In this document: positions 42,347 to 51,398 of the stretch, in pieces
Position numbering within the stretch: position 1 is the stretch's first letter
Layout: every line of letters begins with the position of its first letter
Assembly: GCF_000802225.1 (NCBI RefSeq)
Contig: NZ_JTDI01000005.1
Coordinates: 395,274-459,273, forward strand
Reading direction: 5' to 3'
Origin: Novosphingobium malaysiense
Lineage (GTDB): Bacteria; Pseudomonadota; Alphaproteobacteria; Sphingomonadales; Sphingomonadaceae
Length of the DNA stretch: 64,000 nucleotides
Notes under the pieces: generated by a model
Seen by the model: only the letters and a program-made list of their open reading frames with translations
What the model was told of the DNA's origin: nothing
Database searches by the model: none
Program-made: the position numbers and the translations under genes

Positions 42347-43114
42347 TCAGCCGCCGATGAACGCGCTCAAATCCGGGTACGCGGCGTTCGACCAGCCACC
42401 ATCCACTACGAGATCGGCGCCATTGATGTACGAGGCCGCATGGCTGGCCAGAAACAAGGCCGCTTCGGCCTGTTCCGCTGCGGCTGCGGGGCGGCCTATC
42501 GGAATGCGTTCGAGATAGAGCGAGCGCATCGCGCCGGGCATGTTCGCGTTGGCAGCGGTATGGGTGAGGCCGGGCGAAACGGTGTTCACGCGGATGCCAA
42601 GTGGACCCAGTTCGATGCTGCATGATTTGCCGAGCATGACAATGGCCGCTTTCGCGCAAGCATAGGAACTGAGCCCGTAGGCCGGCATAGTGGCATTCAC
42701 GGAAGCGATGTTCACGATCGCGCCTTTGATGCCCGTATCGATCATGTGCCTGCTGACATACTTCACGCAATTGTAGGTGCCGATTACGGAACTATCGAAC
42801 GCGACCCTCCAGTCTGCCGTTGAGCCTTTGAGGATAGGCCCGAATTTCGACGTGTTTGCCACATTGAAGCAGGAATCGATCCTGCCGAACCGCTCGCAGG
42901 CGACATCGACCATGCGGGCGATATCCTCCTCGCTGGCGATATCTACCGCCAACGGCAGGCAGCGCTCGCCGAGCTCCCCGGCCAGTGCCTCCGTGCCGCT
43001 GCGGCTGGTAGCCAGTACTCTTGCGCCTTCCGCGATCAGCCGCTCGGTGATTGCACGCCCGATCCCGCTGTTCGCGGCAGTGACGATGGCTGTCTTGCCT
43101 TCGTATCTCATCAT
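42347..43114 (-). CDS. SDR-family oxidoreductase
   Basis: The 255-residue protein has TAANSGIG, the catalytic YACAK, and YINGADLVVDGG at the end. Two adjacent ATG codons (43114, 43111) follow GGAGG on the minus strand, and the second has the better spacing. The upstream frame to 43222 overlaps the dienelactone hydrolase gene and is rejected. It is in the minus-strand unit with the quinone oxidoreductase gene. Substrate unknown. Confidence 0.9.
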   Translation of the reverse strand: MMRYEGKTAIVTAANSGIGRAITERLIAEGARVLATSRSGTEALAGELGERCLPLAVDIASEEDIARMVDVACERFGRIDSCFNVANTSKFGPILKGSTADWRVAFDSSVIGTYNCVKYVSRHMIDTGIKGAIVNIASVNATMPAYGLSSYACAKAAIVMLGKSCSIELGPLGIRVNTVSPGLTHTAANANMPGAMRSLYLERIPIGRPAAAAEQAEAALFLASHAASYINGADLVVDGGWSNAAYPDLSAFIGG

Positions 43115-43179
43115 GTGCCTCCAGGCCGGATGCCGCTCATTGGACGATCGGGGGGCGAAACTGGGAAACAGGCTTCTCT

Positions 43180-43902
43180 TCAGGGAAAGACTTCCGCCAG
43201 CAACGCTTTCATTTCTGACCACGATCGCTCTTCAGCGCACTTGTCGTAGCGTACGGCGTCCGGACGGTTGATTGCCGCGGCACGAGGGTTGGTGAAGGAG
43301 TGGTAGACCCGGCCGTAGATGTGAAGCCTGAAATCGACATCGGCGGCACGCATATCTTCCTCGAATGCGTTGCGCATGCTGATCGGGATCATCGGATCGT
43401 TGGATCCGGTGCACACTAGGATCTTGCCCGTGATCTGGCGGCTGCGCTCTGGATCGGGCGCGACCGCACCGCCATGGAATGCAGCTGCTGCCGCAATCGG
43501 CAAGCCACTGCGGGCGACTTCAACCGCCACGTTGCCGCCAAAGCAATAGCCGATGGCTGCCAGCTTCGCTGCGTCTGCTTCTGGCTGCGTGGAAATGGCT
43601 GTTATGGCTGCCTGGCCAGCCTGCGCCATGAGGCCGGCATCCTTGGCCCGTCTCTTGGCGAGTGGAATGGCTTCGTCAGGATCAGCGATATAGCGGCCAT
43701 CTCCATAGAAGTCGCATGCCAGAGCGGTGAAGCCTTCTTCGGCAAGGCGCCGAGCGTTGTCGTAGGCGACGTCGTCGAGCCCCGCTGCATCCGGAAACAC
43801 GAGAATTCCCGGCAATTGCGAAGTGGCTTCATCGTCATAATAGAAGCGGCTCTTCATCATCGTTCCAGCGACGTCGTAGGTCAGGTCTCTAGTTTCGATC
43901 AT
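43180..43902 (-). CDS. Dienelactone hydrolase family protein
   Basis: The 240-residue alpha/beta hydrolase has the Cys nucleophile in AAIGYCFGGNVAVEV, as in dienelactone hydrolases. The Asp and His partners are in TGSNDPMIP and GRVYHSFTNP. It should hydrolyse a lactone or a similar small ester. There is no intradiol dioxygenase in the window, so a chlorocatechol-type pathway is not indicated. It lies between the SDR and aldehyde dehydrogenase genes. Confidence 0.92.
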   Translation of the reverse strand: MIETRDLTYDVAGTMMKSRFYYDDEATSQLPGILVFPDAAGLDDVAYDNARRLAEEGFTALACDFYGDGRYIADPDEAIPLAKRRAKDAGLMAQAGQAAITAISTQPEADAAKLAAIGYCFGGNVAVEVARSGLPIAAAAAFHGGAVAPDPERSRQITGKILVCTGSNDPMIPISMRNAFEEDMRAADVDFRLHIYGRVYHSFTNPRAAAINRPDAVRYDKCAEERSWSEMKALLAEVFP

Positions 43903-43955
43903 CCAGTCAATTCCTCATCCCGGTTGCCCTCGTGCAAATGCTGCGAGCCATTTCT

Positions 43956-45446
43956 TCAGTGAGCGATGTAGACGGACTTTTCTTCAGTGTAGTGATCAAG
44001 GGCGTGTGGCCCCATTTCCCTGCCGATGCCGCTCTTCTTGTATCCACCGAAGGGGCGCCCGATTTCGGCAGGACGGTAGGTGTTGACCCAGACGGTTCCC
44101 GCGCGCAGGCGCGGCGCCATGCGGTGCGCGCGGCGGACGCTTTCGGTCCACACCGCCGATGCAAGGCCGAACTCGGTATCGTTGGCGATGCGGACGGCGT
44201 CGTCCTCGTCCTTGAAACGGATGATCGCGCCGATGGGGCCGAACACTTCCTCCTGGGCGATGCGAAAATGGTTTTCTACGCCGCTGTACAGTGTCGGGAG
44301 GACGTAGAGGCCATTGGCGAGTGCCGGATCGCTCGGGGTGCCGCCACCGGTTATCGGGACGGCGCCCTGCCTTTCGGCGATATCGAAATAGCCCGTCACC
44401 TTGCTGAAGTGAGGGCGGCAGGCCAGCGGAGCGACTTGCGAGGCAGGATCAAGCGGGTCGCCGATCCGCAGCGCTTCGACCCGGCGGACCAGTTCCTTGA
44501 AGAAATCCTCGCCGATTGTATCCTGGACAAGAATTCGGGAGCCCGAGATGCATGCCTGCCCGGTGGACGTGAATATGCCGGCGATCACGCCGTTGATGGC
44601 CTTGTCCATATCGGCATCGTCAAAGACGATGTTGGGCGATTTTCCGCCCAGTTCCAGCGTAACCCGCGCGTTGCGCGCCGCCGCGACTTGCGCGATCCTG
44701 AGCCCGGTTGAGGTCGCGCCGGTGAAGGCGATTTTCTCGACAAGCGGATGTTCCACCAGCGCAGCACCTGTCGTCCCGTCACCGGTTACAATGTTGACCA
44801 CGCCTTCCGGAAAACCGGCCTTGAGGCAAAGTTCGCCGATGCGCAGGGTTGATAGCGGAGTCACTTCCGAAGGCTTCACAACGACGGTGTTGCCGGCCGC
44901 AAGCGCGGGGAACAGCTTCCAGCCAAGCAGTGCAAGCGGGCTGTTCCACGGGGTGATCGCTGCGACGACGCCGATCGGCTCGCGCACCGAATAGCTGGTC
45001 ATGTTGGCCAGGTTCGACATCGATGATGTGCCACTGGCACTCTCCGCCAGCCCGGCATAGAAATGTGCGTGTTCCGCCATACGGTCGGCCGTTGGCAGCA
45101 TCTCGGTCAGGAGCTTGCCGTTTTCGTGGACCTGCAGATAGCCGAGGATTTCGCGATCCTCGGCCAGAAGTTCGGCCAGCTTGCGCAGCAGCTTGGCCCG
45201 TTCGGCAGGCCGCGTCCGGCCCCAGCCGCTTTCGAACGCCCGGTGGGCAGCGAGAACCGCGCGATTTACGTCGCCAATGCTGGCGGAGGGGACTGCGCCC
45301 CATTTTTCACCCGTGGCGGGATATTCACACTGGAAGGTGCGGTCGTCTTCAGCCTGGACCAGTTGGCCGTCGATCAAAAGATGGTAGGCACGATCCGGGC
45401 TCAGTTCTCCCAGCCATGGCGTTGCACTACCTTCCGTACCGGCCAT
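43956..45446 (-). CDS. NAD(P)-dependent aldehyde dehydrogenase
   Basis: The roughly 496-residue enzyme has the catalytic Glu in VTLELGGKSPNIVFDDAD and the Cys in GQACISGSRILV. EVFGPIGAIIRF and RPFGGYKKSGIGREMG complete the signature. ATG at 45446 has GGGAGAA upstream on the minus strand; an ATG at 45473 is less likely. It heads the minus-strand unit and is divergent from the second E1 alpha gene. A repeated TGYGGCAT element lies in that region. It is clearly different in sequence from the enzyme at 24396. Confidence 0.93.
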   Translation of the reverse strand: MAGTEGSATPWLGELSPDRAYHLLIDGQLVQAEDDRTFQCEYPATGEKWGAVPSASIGDVNRAVLAAHRAFESGWGRTRPAERAKLLRKLAELLAEDREILGYLQVHENGKLLTEMLPTADRMAEHAHFYAGLAESASGTSSMSNLANMTSYSVREPIGVVAAITPWNSPLALLGWKLFPALAAGNTVVVKPSEVTPLSTLRIGELCLKAGFPEGVVNIVTGDGTTGAALVEHPLVEKIAFTGATSTGLRIAQVAAARNARVTLELGGKSPNIVFDDADMDKAINGVIAGIFTSTGQACISGSRILVQDTIGEDFFKELVRRVEALRIGDPLDPASQVAPLACRPHFSKVTGYFDIAERQGAVPITGGGTPSDPALANGLYVLPTLYSGVENHFRIAQEEVFGPIGAIIRFKDEDDAVRIANDTEFGLASAVWTESVRRAHRMAPRLRAGTVWVNTYRPAEIGRPFGGYKKSGIGREMGPHALDHYTEEKSVYIAH

Positions 45447-45489
45447 TTTTGCGTTCTCCCGTGTTTGCGTCATTTTGGGTTTTGCAGGC

Positions 45490-45517
45490 TTAAATTTTAA
45501 ACGCAGTTAAATCAATA
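45490..45517. promoter_or_regulatory. AT-rich element upstream of the aldehyde dehydrogenase gene
   Basis: TTAAATTTTAAACGCAGTTA is followed by AATCAATA, about 45-70 bases before the start at 45446. It is a weak relative of the shared AT-rich motif. Confidence 0.35.
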
Positions 45518-45570
45518 TGCCACATGTCGGAACATCGCACCTGCGGCATAAATAGCGAGCAATGCGGCAT
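45517..45570. promoter_or_regulatory. TGYGGCAT repeats between divergent genes
   Basis: TGCGGCAT occurs at 45542-45549 and 45563-45570, 21 bases apart (two helical turns). A third copy, TGTGGCAT, is inverted at 45517-45524. This spacing is typical of activator or dimer binding sites. Confidence 0.45.
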
Positions 45571-45679
45571 TAAATCGCATTCTGGCGGGTTTCTTGGCCG
45601 GAGGACTGGCGTTGCAAAAATTTTTAATCTAGGATCAAAAATGTTGTGCCGGCCCAGGCCGGGATAGGGAGCAGGACAG

Positions 45680-46663
45680 ATGAAGCTGACGGATGATCAA
45701 AAGAAGACTCTTTTGAACAATCTCATACGTGTCCGGGAACTTGATCAGTGGTTCATCGATGCCTTGATGGCCGGTAAACTGCCGTTGTTCTATCATAGTA
45801 CTCAGGTGCAGGAAGCGGTTGGCGTGGGTGCATGCACCTTCTTGGAGGATGGAGATTCCGTCTATGCCACCCATCGTGGGCACGGCATCAGCAAGCTCAT
45901 TCCGCGCGGAGTCAGTATCGAATCGATCATGGCCGAGCATTACGGCAAGCTGACGGGTTACTGCGGCGGTGCATCGGGGTGGCATCCCTGTGTGCCGGAC
46001 AAGGGTTTCCCGATGTACACGGCACTGATTGCCGAGAATCTGGGCTTGGCGTGCGGGACGGCGATGGCTCACAAACTCGATGGCAAGCAGCGCGTCGTGG
46101 TCGCCTTCGAGGGCGATTCTGCGGTTGCCAAGGCTGAATTCCACGAGGCGTTCAACTTTGCGGCAGCCAATCGCTTGCCGCTCATTGTCGTCATCGAAAA
46201 CAATGAGATGGGCCAGCACACCCCGATCGAGACTTACCTGCTCAACAAGGATGTCGCCAATTACGCCAAGGGTATCGGCGTGCCGGGCAAGATCGTAGAT
46301 GGCCAGGATGTCGTCGCGGTTCTCGACGCTGTGCAGGAGGCTGTCGAACGGGCGCGCGCGGGCGGTGGTCCATCGATGATCGAATGCAAGACATACCGGC
46401 TGCGTGGCCATTCCGAAGGGGGGCCGAACGTCTCGATGGACAAGCCCCGTCCCAAGGATGAAGCTGACATGTGGCTTCGCGACAAGGATCCGCTCAAGCT
46501 GTTCGGTGGAGAGCTCATCGCGGGCGGGATCGTGACACAGGCGGACATCGATCAGATGGAGCACGATGTTCGCGAAGAGATCGAGGAGGCTTACCAGTCC
46601 GCGTTGGATGCCCCGCCGATCCCCAATTTCGAGCATCTCCAGTCGCTGCTGTTCGCCGAATAA
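45680..46663 (+). CDS. TPP-dependent dehydrogenase E1 component, alpha subunit
   Basis: The 327-residue E1 alpha has the TPP motif from FEGDSAVAKAEFHEAFNF to VVIENN. It also has YATHRGHGISKLIPRGV, GYCGGASGWHPCVPDKG, and a substrate loop with CKTYRLRGHSEGG. It forms a complete E1 with the next gene, and the E2 follows, so this is a fuller 2-oxo acid or acetoin dehydrogenase unit than the one at 29285. E3 is not in the window. The order alpha, beta, E2 is typical of acetoin dehydrogenase operons, but pyruvate or a branched oxo acid is also possible. Confidence 0.93.
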   Translation: MKLTDDQKKTLLNNLIRVRELDQWFIDALMAGKLPLFYHSTQVQEAVGVGACTFLEDGDSVYATHRGHGISKLIPRGVSIESIMAEHYGKLTGYCGGASGWHPCVPDKGFPMYTALIAENLGLACGTAMAHKLDGKQRVVVAFEGDSAVAKAEFHEAFNFAAANRLPLIVVIENNEMGQHTPIETYLLNKDVANYAKGIGVPGKIVDGQDVVAVLDAVQEAVERARAGGGPSMIECKTYRLRGHSEGGPNVSMDKPRPKDEADMWLRDKDPLKLFGGELIAGGIVTQADIDQMEHDVREEIEEAYQSALDAPPIPNFEHLQSLLFAE

Positions 46664-46690
46664 GAAAAATCCCGGGAAGGAACTGGTCAA

Positions 46691-47707
46691 ATGGTAAGGC
46701 AGCAACGTTCGATGCTGGAAGTCCTCAACACGACTCTTGTAGAGGAGATGGAGCGCGATCCCAAGGTCGTCTACATGGGCGAATGCGTTGTCGGCAGCGC
46801 AATGGGTATGACGCAAGGTCTTTACGAGAAGTTCGGGCCGTCCCGCGTCATCGAGACCGGGCTGGTGGAAAACACCATGGTGGCGGCGGGCATCGGCATG
46901 GCCGAGCGCGGATACCGTCCGATCATCGATCCGATGATGGCGGATTTCCTTACGCCTGCCTATGCGGCGATGACCGTGGCGGGCAAGAATCGCTTCATGC
47001 ACGGGGGCAAGCTCAACATCCCGATGGTCATCCTCACCACGATGGGCGGCTATCTGGGATTGGGCGCTGAGCATTCCGGGTGCCCGGAATCGCAGATCAT
47101 GCACATGCCTGGCCTCAAGCTGGTGGTCCCCAGCACTGTCAATGATGCGCGTGGGCTGCTCAAGACGGCCATCCGAGACAACAATCCTGTGGTCTATTTC
47201 TTTCACAAGCGCCTGATGCGCGAAAAGGGCGAAGTTTCCGAAGACGATGGCGCGATCCCGTTTGGCGTTGCCGACATCAAGCGCGAAGGAACCGACGTTA
47301 CCATCGTGGCGACGGCCTATCAGGTGAAGCTGTGTCTCGATGTCGCGGAAAAGCTGGCGGCCAAGGGCATCAGTGTCGAAGTGATCGATCCGCGCACTTT
47401 GGTGCCGCTGGACATCGAAACGATCGTCAAGTCGGTGAAGAAAACCAACCGCGCTCTCGTCGTCGATGAAGACTATATCACCTGCGGTGTAGGCGGCGAG
47501 ATCGCGATGCAGATCATGGAGCACGCGTTCGACTACCTTGATGAGCCCGTGAAACGCATCGGCGCGAAAGGCTGGGTTCCGGCAACGTCTGTGGACAGGT
47601 TCGTCCTGCCGCAGCCGCAGGAAATCGCGGACGCAGTCACGTCGCTGGTCCATGCCGACCGGGTCGAAGTCAACATTCAGGCCGGCAAGTCCTTCGCGCG
47701 CCGGTGA
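46691..47707 (+). CDS. TPP-dependent dehydrogenase E1 component, beta subunit
   Basis: The 338-residue E1 beta has YMGECVVGSAMGMTQGLYEK, ENTMVAAGIGMAERGYRPI and DEDYITCGVGGEIAMQIME. It follows the alpha gene after 27 bases, with a GGGAAGGA site. It is longer than, and clearly distinct from, the subunit at 30265. Together with the alpha subunit and E2 it should oxidatively decarboxylate a 2-oxo acid or cleave acetoin. Confidence 0.93.
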   Translation: MVRQQRSMLEVLNTTLVEEMERDPKVVYMGECVVGSAMGMTQGLYEKFGPSRVIETGLVENTMVAAGIGMAERGYRPIIDPMMADFLTPAYAAMTVAGKNRFMHGGKLNIPMVILTTMGGYLGLGAEHSGCPESQIMHMPGLKLVVPSTVNDARGLLKTAIRDNNPVVYFFHKRLMREKGEVSEDDGAIPFGVADIKREGTDVTIVATAYQVKLCLDVAEKLAAKGISVEVIDPRTLVPLDIETIVKSVKKTNRALVVDEDYITCGVGGEIAMQIMEHAFDYLDEPVKRIGAKGWVPATSVDRFVLPQPQEIADAVTSLVHADRVEVNIQAGKSFARR

Positions 47708-47776
47708 AACTGGTGCGGCAGCGGACGCGAGCAAGCGTCACGCCATGCCGTGCCTTGATACCAAGGATTCTGTGTA

Positions 47777-49081
47777 ATGGCAGAAGAGCTCATTGTCCCC
47801 AAACTCGGCATGGCTGCTGCGGTCGTCACTTTGACCGCATGGAAAGCCCAGGAAGGTGCCCGGGTTGAAAAGGGAGACACCGTTCTCGACATCGAAGCTG
47901 AAAAGACCACCTTCGAGATGCCGGCGCCCATTTCCGGCATTCTTCATATTCTTGCGCCGCAGGGCGTCGAGACCGACGTCAATACCGTGGTGGGCCTCAT
48001 CGCGCTGAACGAGGAAGAATATGCGGCGCTCACTGCCGGCGAGGCGGACGATGCAGATGGGCCGCAGGCGCCGCAAGGTGCGCTTGCGCAAGACATGCAA
48101 GCAGGTGCAGAAACTGGTGAGGAGGCCGATGCCGGGCGGACTTTCGCAACGCCTATAGCGCGCAGGCTGGCAAAAGAGGCTGGGCTGGATCTGGGCGCAA
48201 TCGCGGGTACCGGTCCGCGGGGAAGGATCCAGCGAGACGATGTGCACAAGGCCATCGAACGGCGTAAGTTATCGCCTGCGCTCCCGTCTCCAGTTTCCGC
48301 CCCGGAAGGTGTGCCGACCGCCATGTACACACCCGTTGCGGAAAAGGAGGCCGGCGAGCGCAGGGTGCGCGAAACGATTCCCTATGCCGGTATGCGCAAG
48401 GCCATCGGCGAAAACATGATGCGCAGCCTGGCAATCAATGCGCCCAACACCATGTCGGGTGATTACGATCTCACGATCATGGCCAAGTACCGGGAAAACT
48501 TCGTGCAGCACGAAAGCCGCCTGGGAACGCGCATCACTTACGCCGACCTTGTTATTCATGCAGTAGCGAAAGCCCTTGCAGCCTTTCCGCTGATGAATTC
48601 GAGCCTGATTGGGTCCGAAATCCGGATTTGGGGCGAAATCAATATCGGGATGGCCGTAGCGCTTGGCGACGACGGCACCAGGGGGCTGGTTGTCCCGGTT
48701 ATCCGAAATGCCGACAAGATGACGCTCGTCGAGATTTCCAAGGCTACCAAAGATCTGGGCAAGCGGGCACGCGAAGGCCGTCTGGGCGCTCCGGAAATGT
48801 CGGGCGGCACATTTACGGTCACCAACTTCGGATCGTTGGGGGTGAGTTCCTATTCGACGCCAATCATCAATCCGCCGGAATCCGGCATTCTGGGGATCGG
48901 CCGCCTACAGAAGAAGCCCATCGTGCGCGGAGAAGGCATCCTGATCGCGCCGATGCTGCCCTATAGCCTGACGCACGACCATCGGGTCATTGACGGCGCT
49001 GCAGCTGAAAAGTTCCTGGGCGTCTTGAAGGACATCATGGAGAACACCAGCGCAGACCTGAATGAACTGATCCTGTTTTGA
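47777..49081 (+). CDS. Dihydrolipoamide acyltransferase (E2)
   Basis: The 434-residue E2 has an N-terminal lipoyl domain, with the lipoylated Lys 43 in LDIEAEKTTFEM. A flexible acidic linker follows. Next is a peripheral-subunit-binding domain (TPIARRLAKEAGLDLGAIAG, then GRIQRDDV). The C-terminal catalytic domain carries the His-Asp motif in THDHRVIDGAAAEKFL. The lipoyl, PSBD and catalytic order is standard. It is the only E2 in the window and may serve both E1 pairs. No lipoamide dehydrogenase gene was found. Confidence 0.94.
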   Translation: MAEELIVPKLGMAAAVVTLTAWKAQEGARVEKGDTVLDIEAEKTTFEMPAPISGILHILAPQGVETDVNTVVGLIALNEEEYAALTAGEADDADGPQAPQGALAQDMQAGAETGEEADAGRTFATPIARRLAKEAGLDLGAIAGTGPRGRIQRDDVHKAIERRKLSPALPSPVSAPEGVPTAMYTPVAEKEAGERRVRETIPYAGMRKAIGENMMRSLAINAPNTMSGDYDLTIMAKYRENFVQHESRLGTRITYADLVIHAVAKALAAFPLMNSSLIGSEIRIWGEINIGMAVALGDDGTRGLVVPVIRNADKMTLVEISKATKDLGKRAREGRLGAPEMSGGTFTVTNFGSLGVSSYSTPIINPPESGILGIGRLQKKPIVRGEGILIAPMLPYSLTHDHRVIDGAAAEKFLGVLKDIMENTSADLNELILF

Positions 49082-49111
49082 TTGACCTTGGCTTCGCGGA
49101 TTGGATGATTG

Positions 49112-50206
49112 ATGATGATTGACGCACCGGAAGTCTCGCAGGTCGCAGAGATATCTGCGACCTGGCTGAGCCGGGTTCTTGAAGGCGCAGGCTTCGACGG
49201 CGCTGAGGTTGTCAGTTTCACGACCAGGCCGGTCGGCACCGGGCAGGCCGCAGGCTGTTTTCGTATCCTGCCCGAATATTCCCGCCCGCGCGCCGGCCTG
49301 CCGCGTTCGATCGTGACGAAATTTCCGTCCGACGACGAGGCCAGTCGCACATCCGGTGCCAGTGCTGGGACCTATGCGCGCGAAATCGAGTTCTATCGCA
49401 GTCTTCAGTCACAGCTTTCGATCAGGACGCCGCGCAGCTATCTGGCAGAGCGCGATGAAAGCGGTGGCCGGTTCGCCTTGCTGCTCGAAGATCTGGCACC
49501 TGCCGATCAAGGCGACCAGCTCATTGGTTGCGACGCGGAATTCGCGCGGGCTGCGGTCATGGAACTCGTCGGCCTGCATGCGCCAAGCTGGAACAATTCG
49601 GCGATGCTGGGTTCGAACCTTGTCAGTTATACAAGCGTTCCGGAACGTGCCAGGGGCATCATGAACCGGATCTACCGTGTCGGGCTTCCGCACTTTATGG
49701 TGCGTTGTGCGGACAAGCTGGAAAAGGATGAAGTTGCACTGATCCAGCGCGTGGCCGAATGCGAGGAGTTGCCGAGTGAACATCCTCGGCTGCAGGCACG
49801 TTGCCTGACTCACAACGACTACCGGCTCGATAATTTCCTGTTCGTGCCGTCTGACGCAGTGGCCACCCTGCGTGTGGTGGACTGGCAGACTTATGGCACG
49901 GGGAATCCCATGCGCGATGTATCGTATTTCATCGGGGGCTGCCTGCTGCCCGAGTTGCGCAGTTGCCTAGAGCGCGATCTGGTCCGCGAATACCACGCCT
50001 TGCTCTGTACAAGCGGCGTCGCGGATTATGATTTCGACACATGCTGGTCCGATTACCGGCAGGCCTCCTATCACGGCCTCATGAACGCCATGGCTGGCAT
50101 GGTCTTCGCAAAACAGACGGAACGCGGCGACCGGCTGTTCACGGCGATGGCGCAGCGCCATGCCAGACAGATCATAGACCTCGGAGCCGGTGAATTTTTG
50201 CTCTGA
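49112..50206 (+). CDS. Phosphotransferase / aminoglycoside-phosphotransferase-fold protein
   Basis: The 364-residue kinase-like protein carries the catalytic loop CLTHNDYRLDNFLF and the metal-binding Asp in RVVDWQTYGTGNPMRD. The start is ATG 49112 or 49115 with a weak site. It resembles the APH and ecdysteroid-kinase-like group, which phosphorylates hydroxyl groups of small molecules. It begins a group with a CrtC/AttH-like gene, a CruF-like gene and an SDR gene. Phosphorylation of an alcohol before elimination is one possibility; antibiotic resistance is less likely in this context. Confidence 0.8.
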   Translation: MMIDAPEVSQVAEISATWLSRVLEGAGFDGAEVVSFTTRPVGTGQAAGCFRILPEYSRPRAGLPRSIVTKFPSDDEASRTSGASAGTYAREIEFYRSLQSQLSIRTPRSYLAERDESGGRFALLLEDLAPADQGDQLIGCDAEFARAAVMELVGLHAPSWNNSAMLGSNLVSYTSVPERARGIMNRIYRVGLPHFMVRCADKLEKDEVALIQRVAECEELPSEHPRLQARCLTHNDYRLDNFLFVPSDAVATLRVVDWQTYGTGNPMRDVSYFIGGCLLPELRSCLERDLVREYHALLCTSGVADYDFDTCWSDYRQASYHGLMNAMAGMVFAKQTERGDRLFTAMAQRHARQIIDLGAGEFLL

Positions 50207-50234
50207 CCGTGGATTTTTCCTGAAGGATTTCAAA

Positions 50235-51371
50235 ATGCTGATCAAGTACGACGACTTGCCTTTGCAGCAAACCGTGGAATCGCTTGCCTACCTGGATACG
50301 AGTGATCGCGACGCTTACGGGCGCTATTGGTTCAACGGATACGATCCGGAAGGCGAATTCTATTTCGGGATCGCGTTTGCGATGTATCCCAACCGGGAAG
50401 TGATGGACTGCGCGCTCAGCGTTGTGCGCAAGGACGGTTCCCAGGATAGTTTTCGCGCCTCCCGGCGGTGCCCGATCGATCGCACCGAGATGCAGGTCGG
50501 GCCACTGAAGCTGGAAATCACCGAGTTGATGCGCGTGCTGCGCGTGACCATCGAGGACAACGACACGGGGATTACCGCCGACCTTACGTTCACAGCGACG
50601 TCGCCCGTGCACGAGGAGCCCACAGACCGCGTCCGCCAGGAAGGGGCGGTCCGCATGGTGGCCCAGATGAAGCGCTATACCCAGTTTGGCCGCTGGAACG
50701 GGTTCATTGGGGTGAAGGGTGAAAAGCAGGCGATCGTCAATGCCTGCGGCATGCGCGACCGTTCCTGGGGTTGGCGATTCTGCGGAGAGCCGCAGGGCGG
50801 CACGCACCGCCTTCGTCCATCTCAGGCATTCTACCTGTGGGCCCCCATATTCTGGGATGATCGCTGCACGCATTACAGCACCTGGGAAAACGCCGATGGC
50901 GTGCCGCTCAAGAGCTTCGCCCAGATCTTCCCCTTGTATGACAATAACACCGAGTTCGATGTGATGGATCCCACAGGGTTCCGGAATATCGAAGCGGGTC
51001 AGCATCGGCTGGAATTCAACGATCCGGAATCCCGTTTCGTCACAGGCGGCGAGTTCGATCTCATCGACAATGGGGAATTGATCACTGTGAAGGTGGAGCC
51101 GTTGTTGCGCTTCCACATGTACGGCATCGGTTACGCCCATCCGGAATGGGGTCATGGCATGTGGAAGGGCGATCTCGCCTGGACCAGCGAGCACTGGAAC
51201 GTCAACGACGTCGATAAGCTCACGCCGCATCTTCAGCACTGTCAGCAGGTCATCCGTGTCACCCATGGTGACCGGGTCGGCCACGGCGTGCTTGAGCAGT
51301 CCGTGATCGGACCGCATCACCGCTATGGTTTCGGTCCTGGGCTGGCGCCGCTTGGCGCGAGCGAAGCCTGA
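50235..51371 (+). CDS. CrtC/AttH-like (lipocalin-type) protein, function unknown
   Basis: The 378-residue protein is rich in Trp, Tyr and beta-strand-like stretches. It includes YTQFGRWNGFIGVKGE, CGMRDRSWGWRFCGE and WGHGMWKGDLAWTSEHW. It resembles the tandem lipocalin-like AttH/CrtC proteins (hydroxyneurosporene synthase type) and uncharacterised bacterial relatives, but only by pattern. ATG at 50235 has AAGGA upstream. It sits 27 bases before a CruF-like membrane protein, another group linked to hydration of isoprenoid double bonds. No carotenoid genes are present. Confidence 0.5.
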   Translation: MLIKYDDLPLQQTVESLAYLDTSDRDAYGRYWFNGYDPEGEFYFGIAFAMYPNREVMDCALSVVRKDGSQDSFRASRRCPIDRTEMQVGPLKLEITELMRVLRVTIEDNDTGITADLTFTATSPVHEEPTDRVRQEGAVRMVAQMKRYTQFGRWNGFIGVKGEKQAIVNACGMRDRSWGWRFCGEPQGGTHRLRPSQAFYLWAPIFWDDRCTHYSTWENADGVPLKSFAQIFPLYDNNTEFDVMDPTGFRNIEAGQHRLEFNDPESRFVTGGEFDLIDNGELITVKVEPLLRFHMYGIGYAHPEWGHGMWKGDLAWTSEHWNVNDVDKLTPHLQHCQQVIRVTHGDRVGHGVLEQSVIGPHHRYGFGPGLAPLGASEA

Positions 51372-51398
51372 CCGGAAGAATGGGGAGGGTGCTCAAGC

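Noticed and set aside
43180..43902. Evidence for a chlorocatechol or beta-ketoadipate pathway (dienelactone hydrolase with CMD-like protein)
   Set aside because: There is no intradiol dioxygenase or cycloisomerase, and the CMD-like protein is a fused, partly degenerate form.
45635..47734. A 699-codon minus-strand frame
   Set aside because: It runs opposite to the E1 alpha and beta genes. It has no domain pattern and follows from GC-rich codon use on the other strand.
50172..51320. A 382-codon minus-strand frame
   Set aside because: It is antisense to the CrtC/AttH-like gene. The plus-strand frame has a ribosome-binding site and fits the operon.
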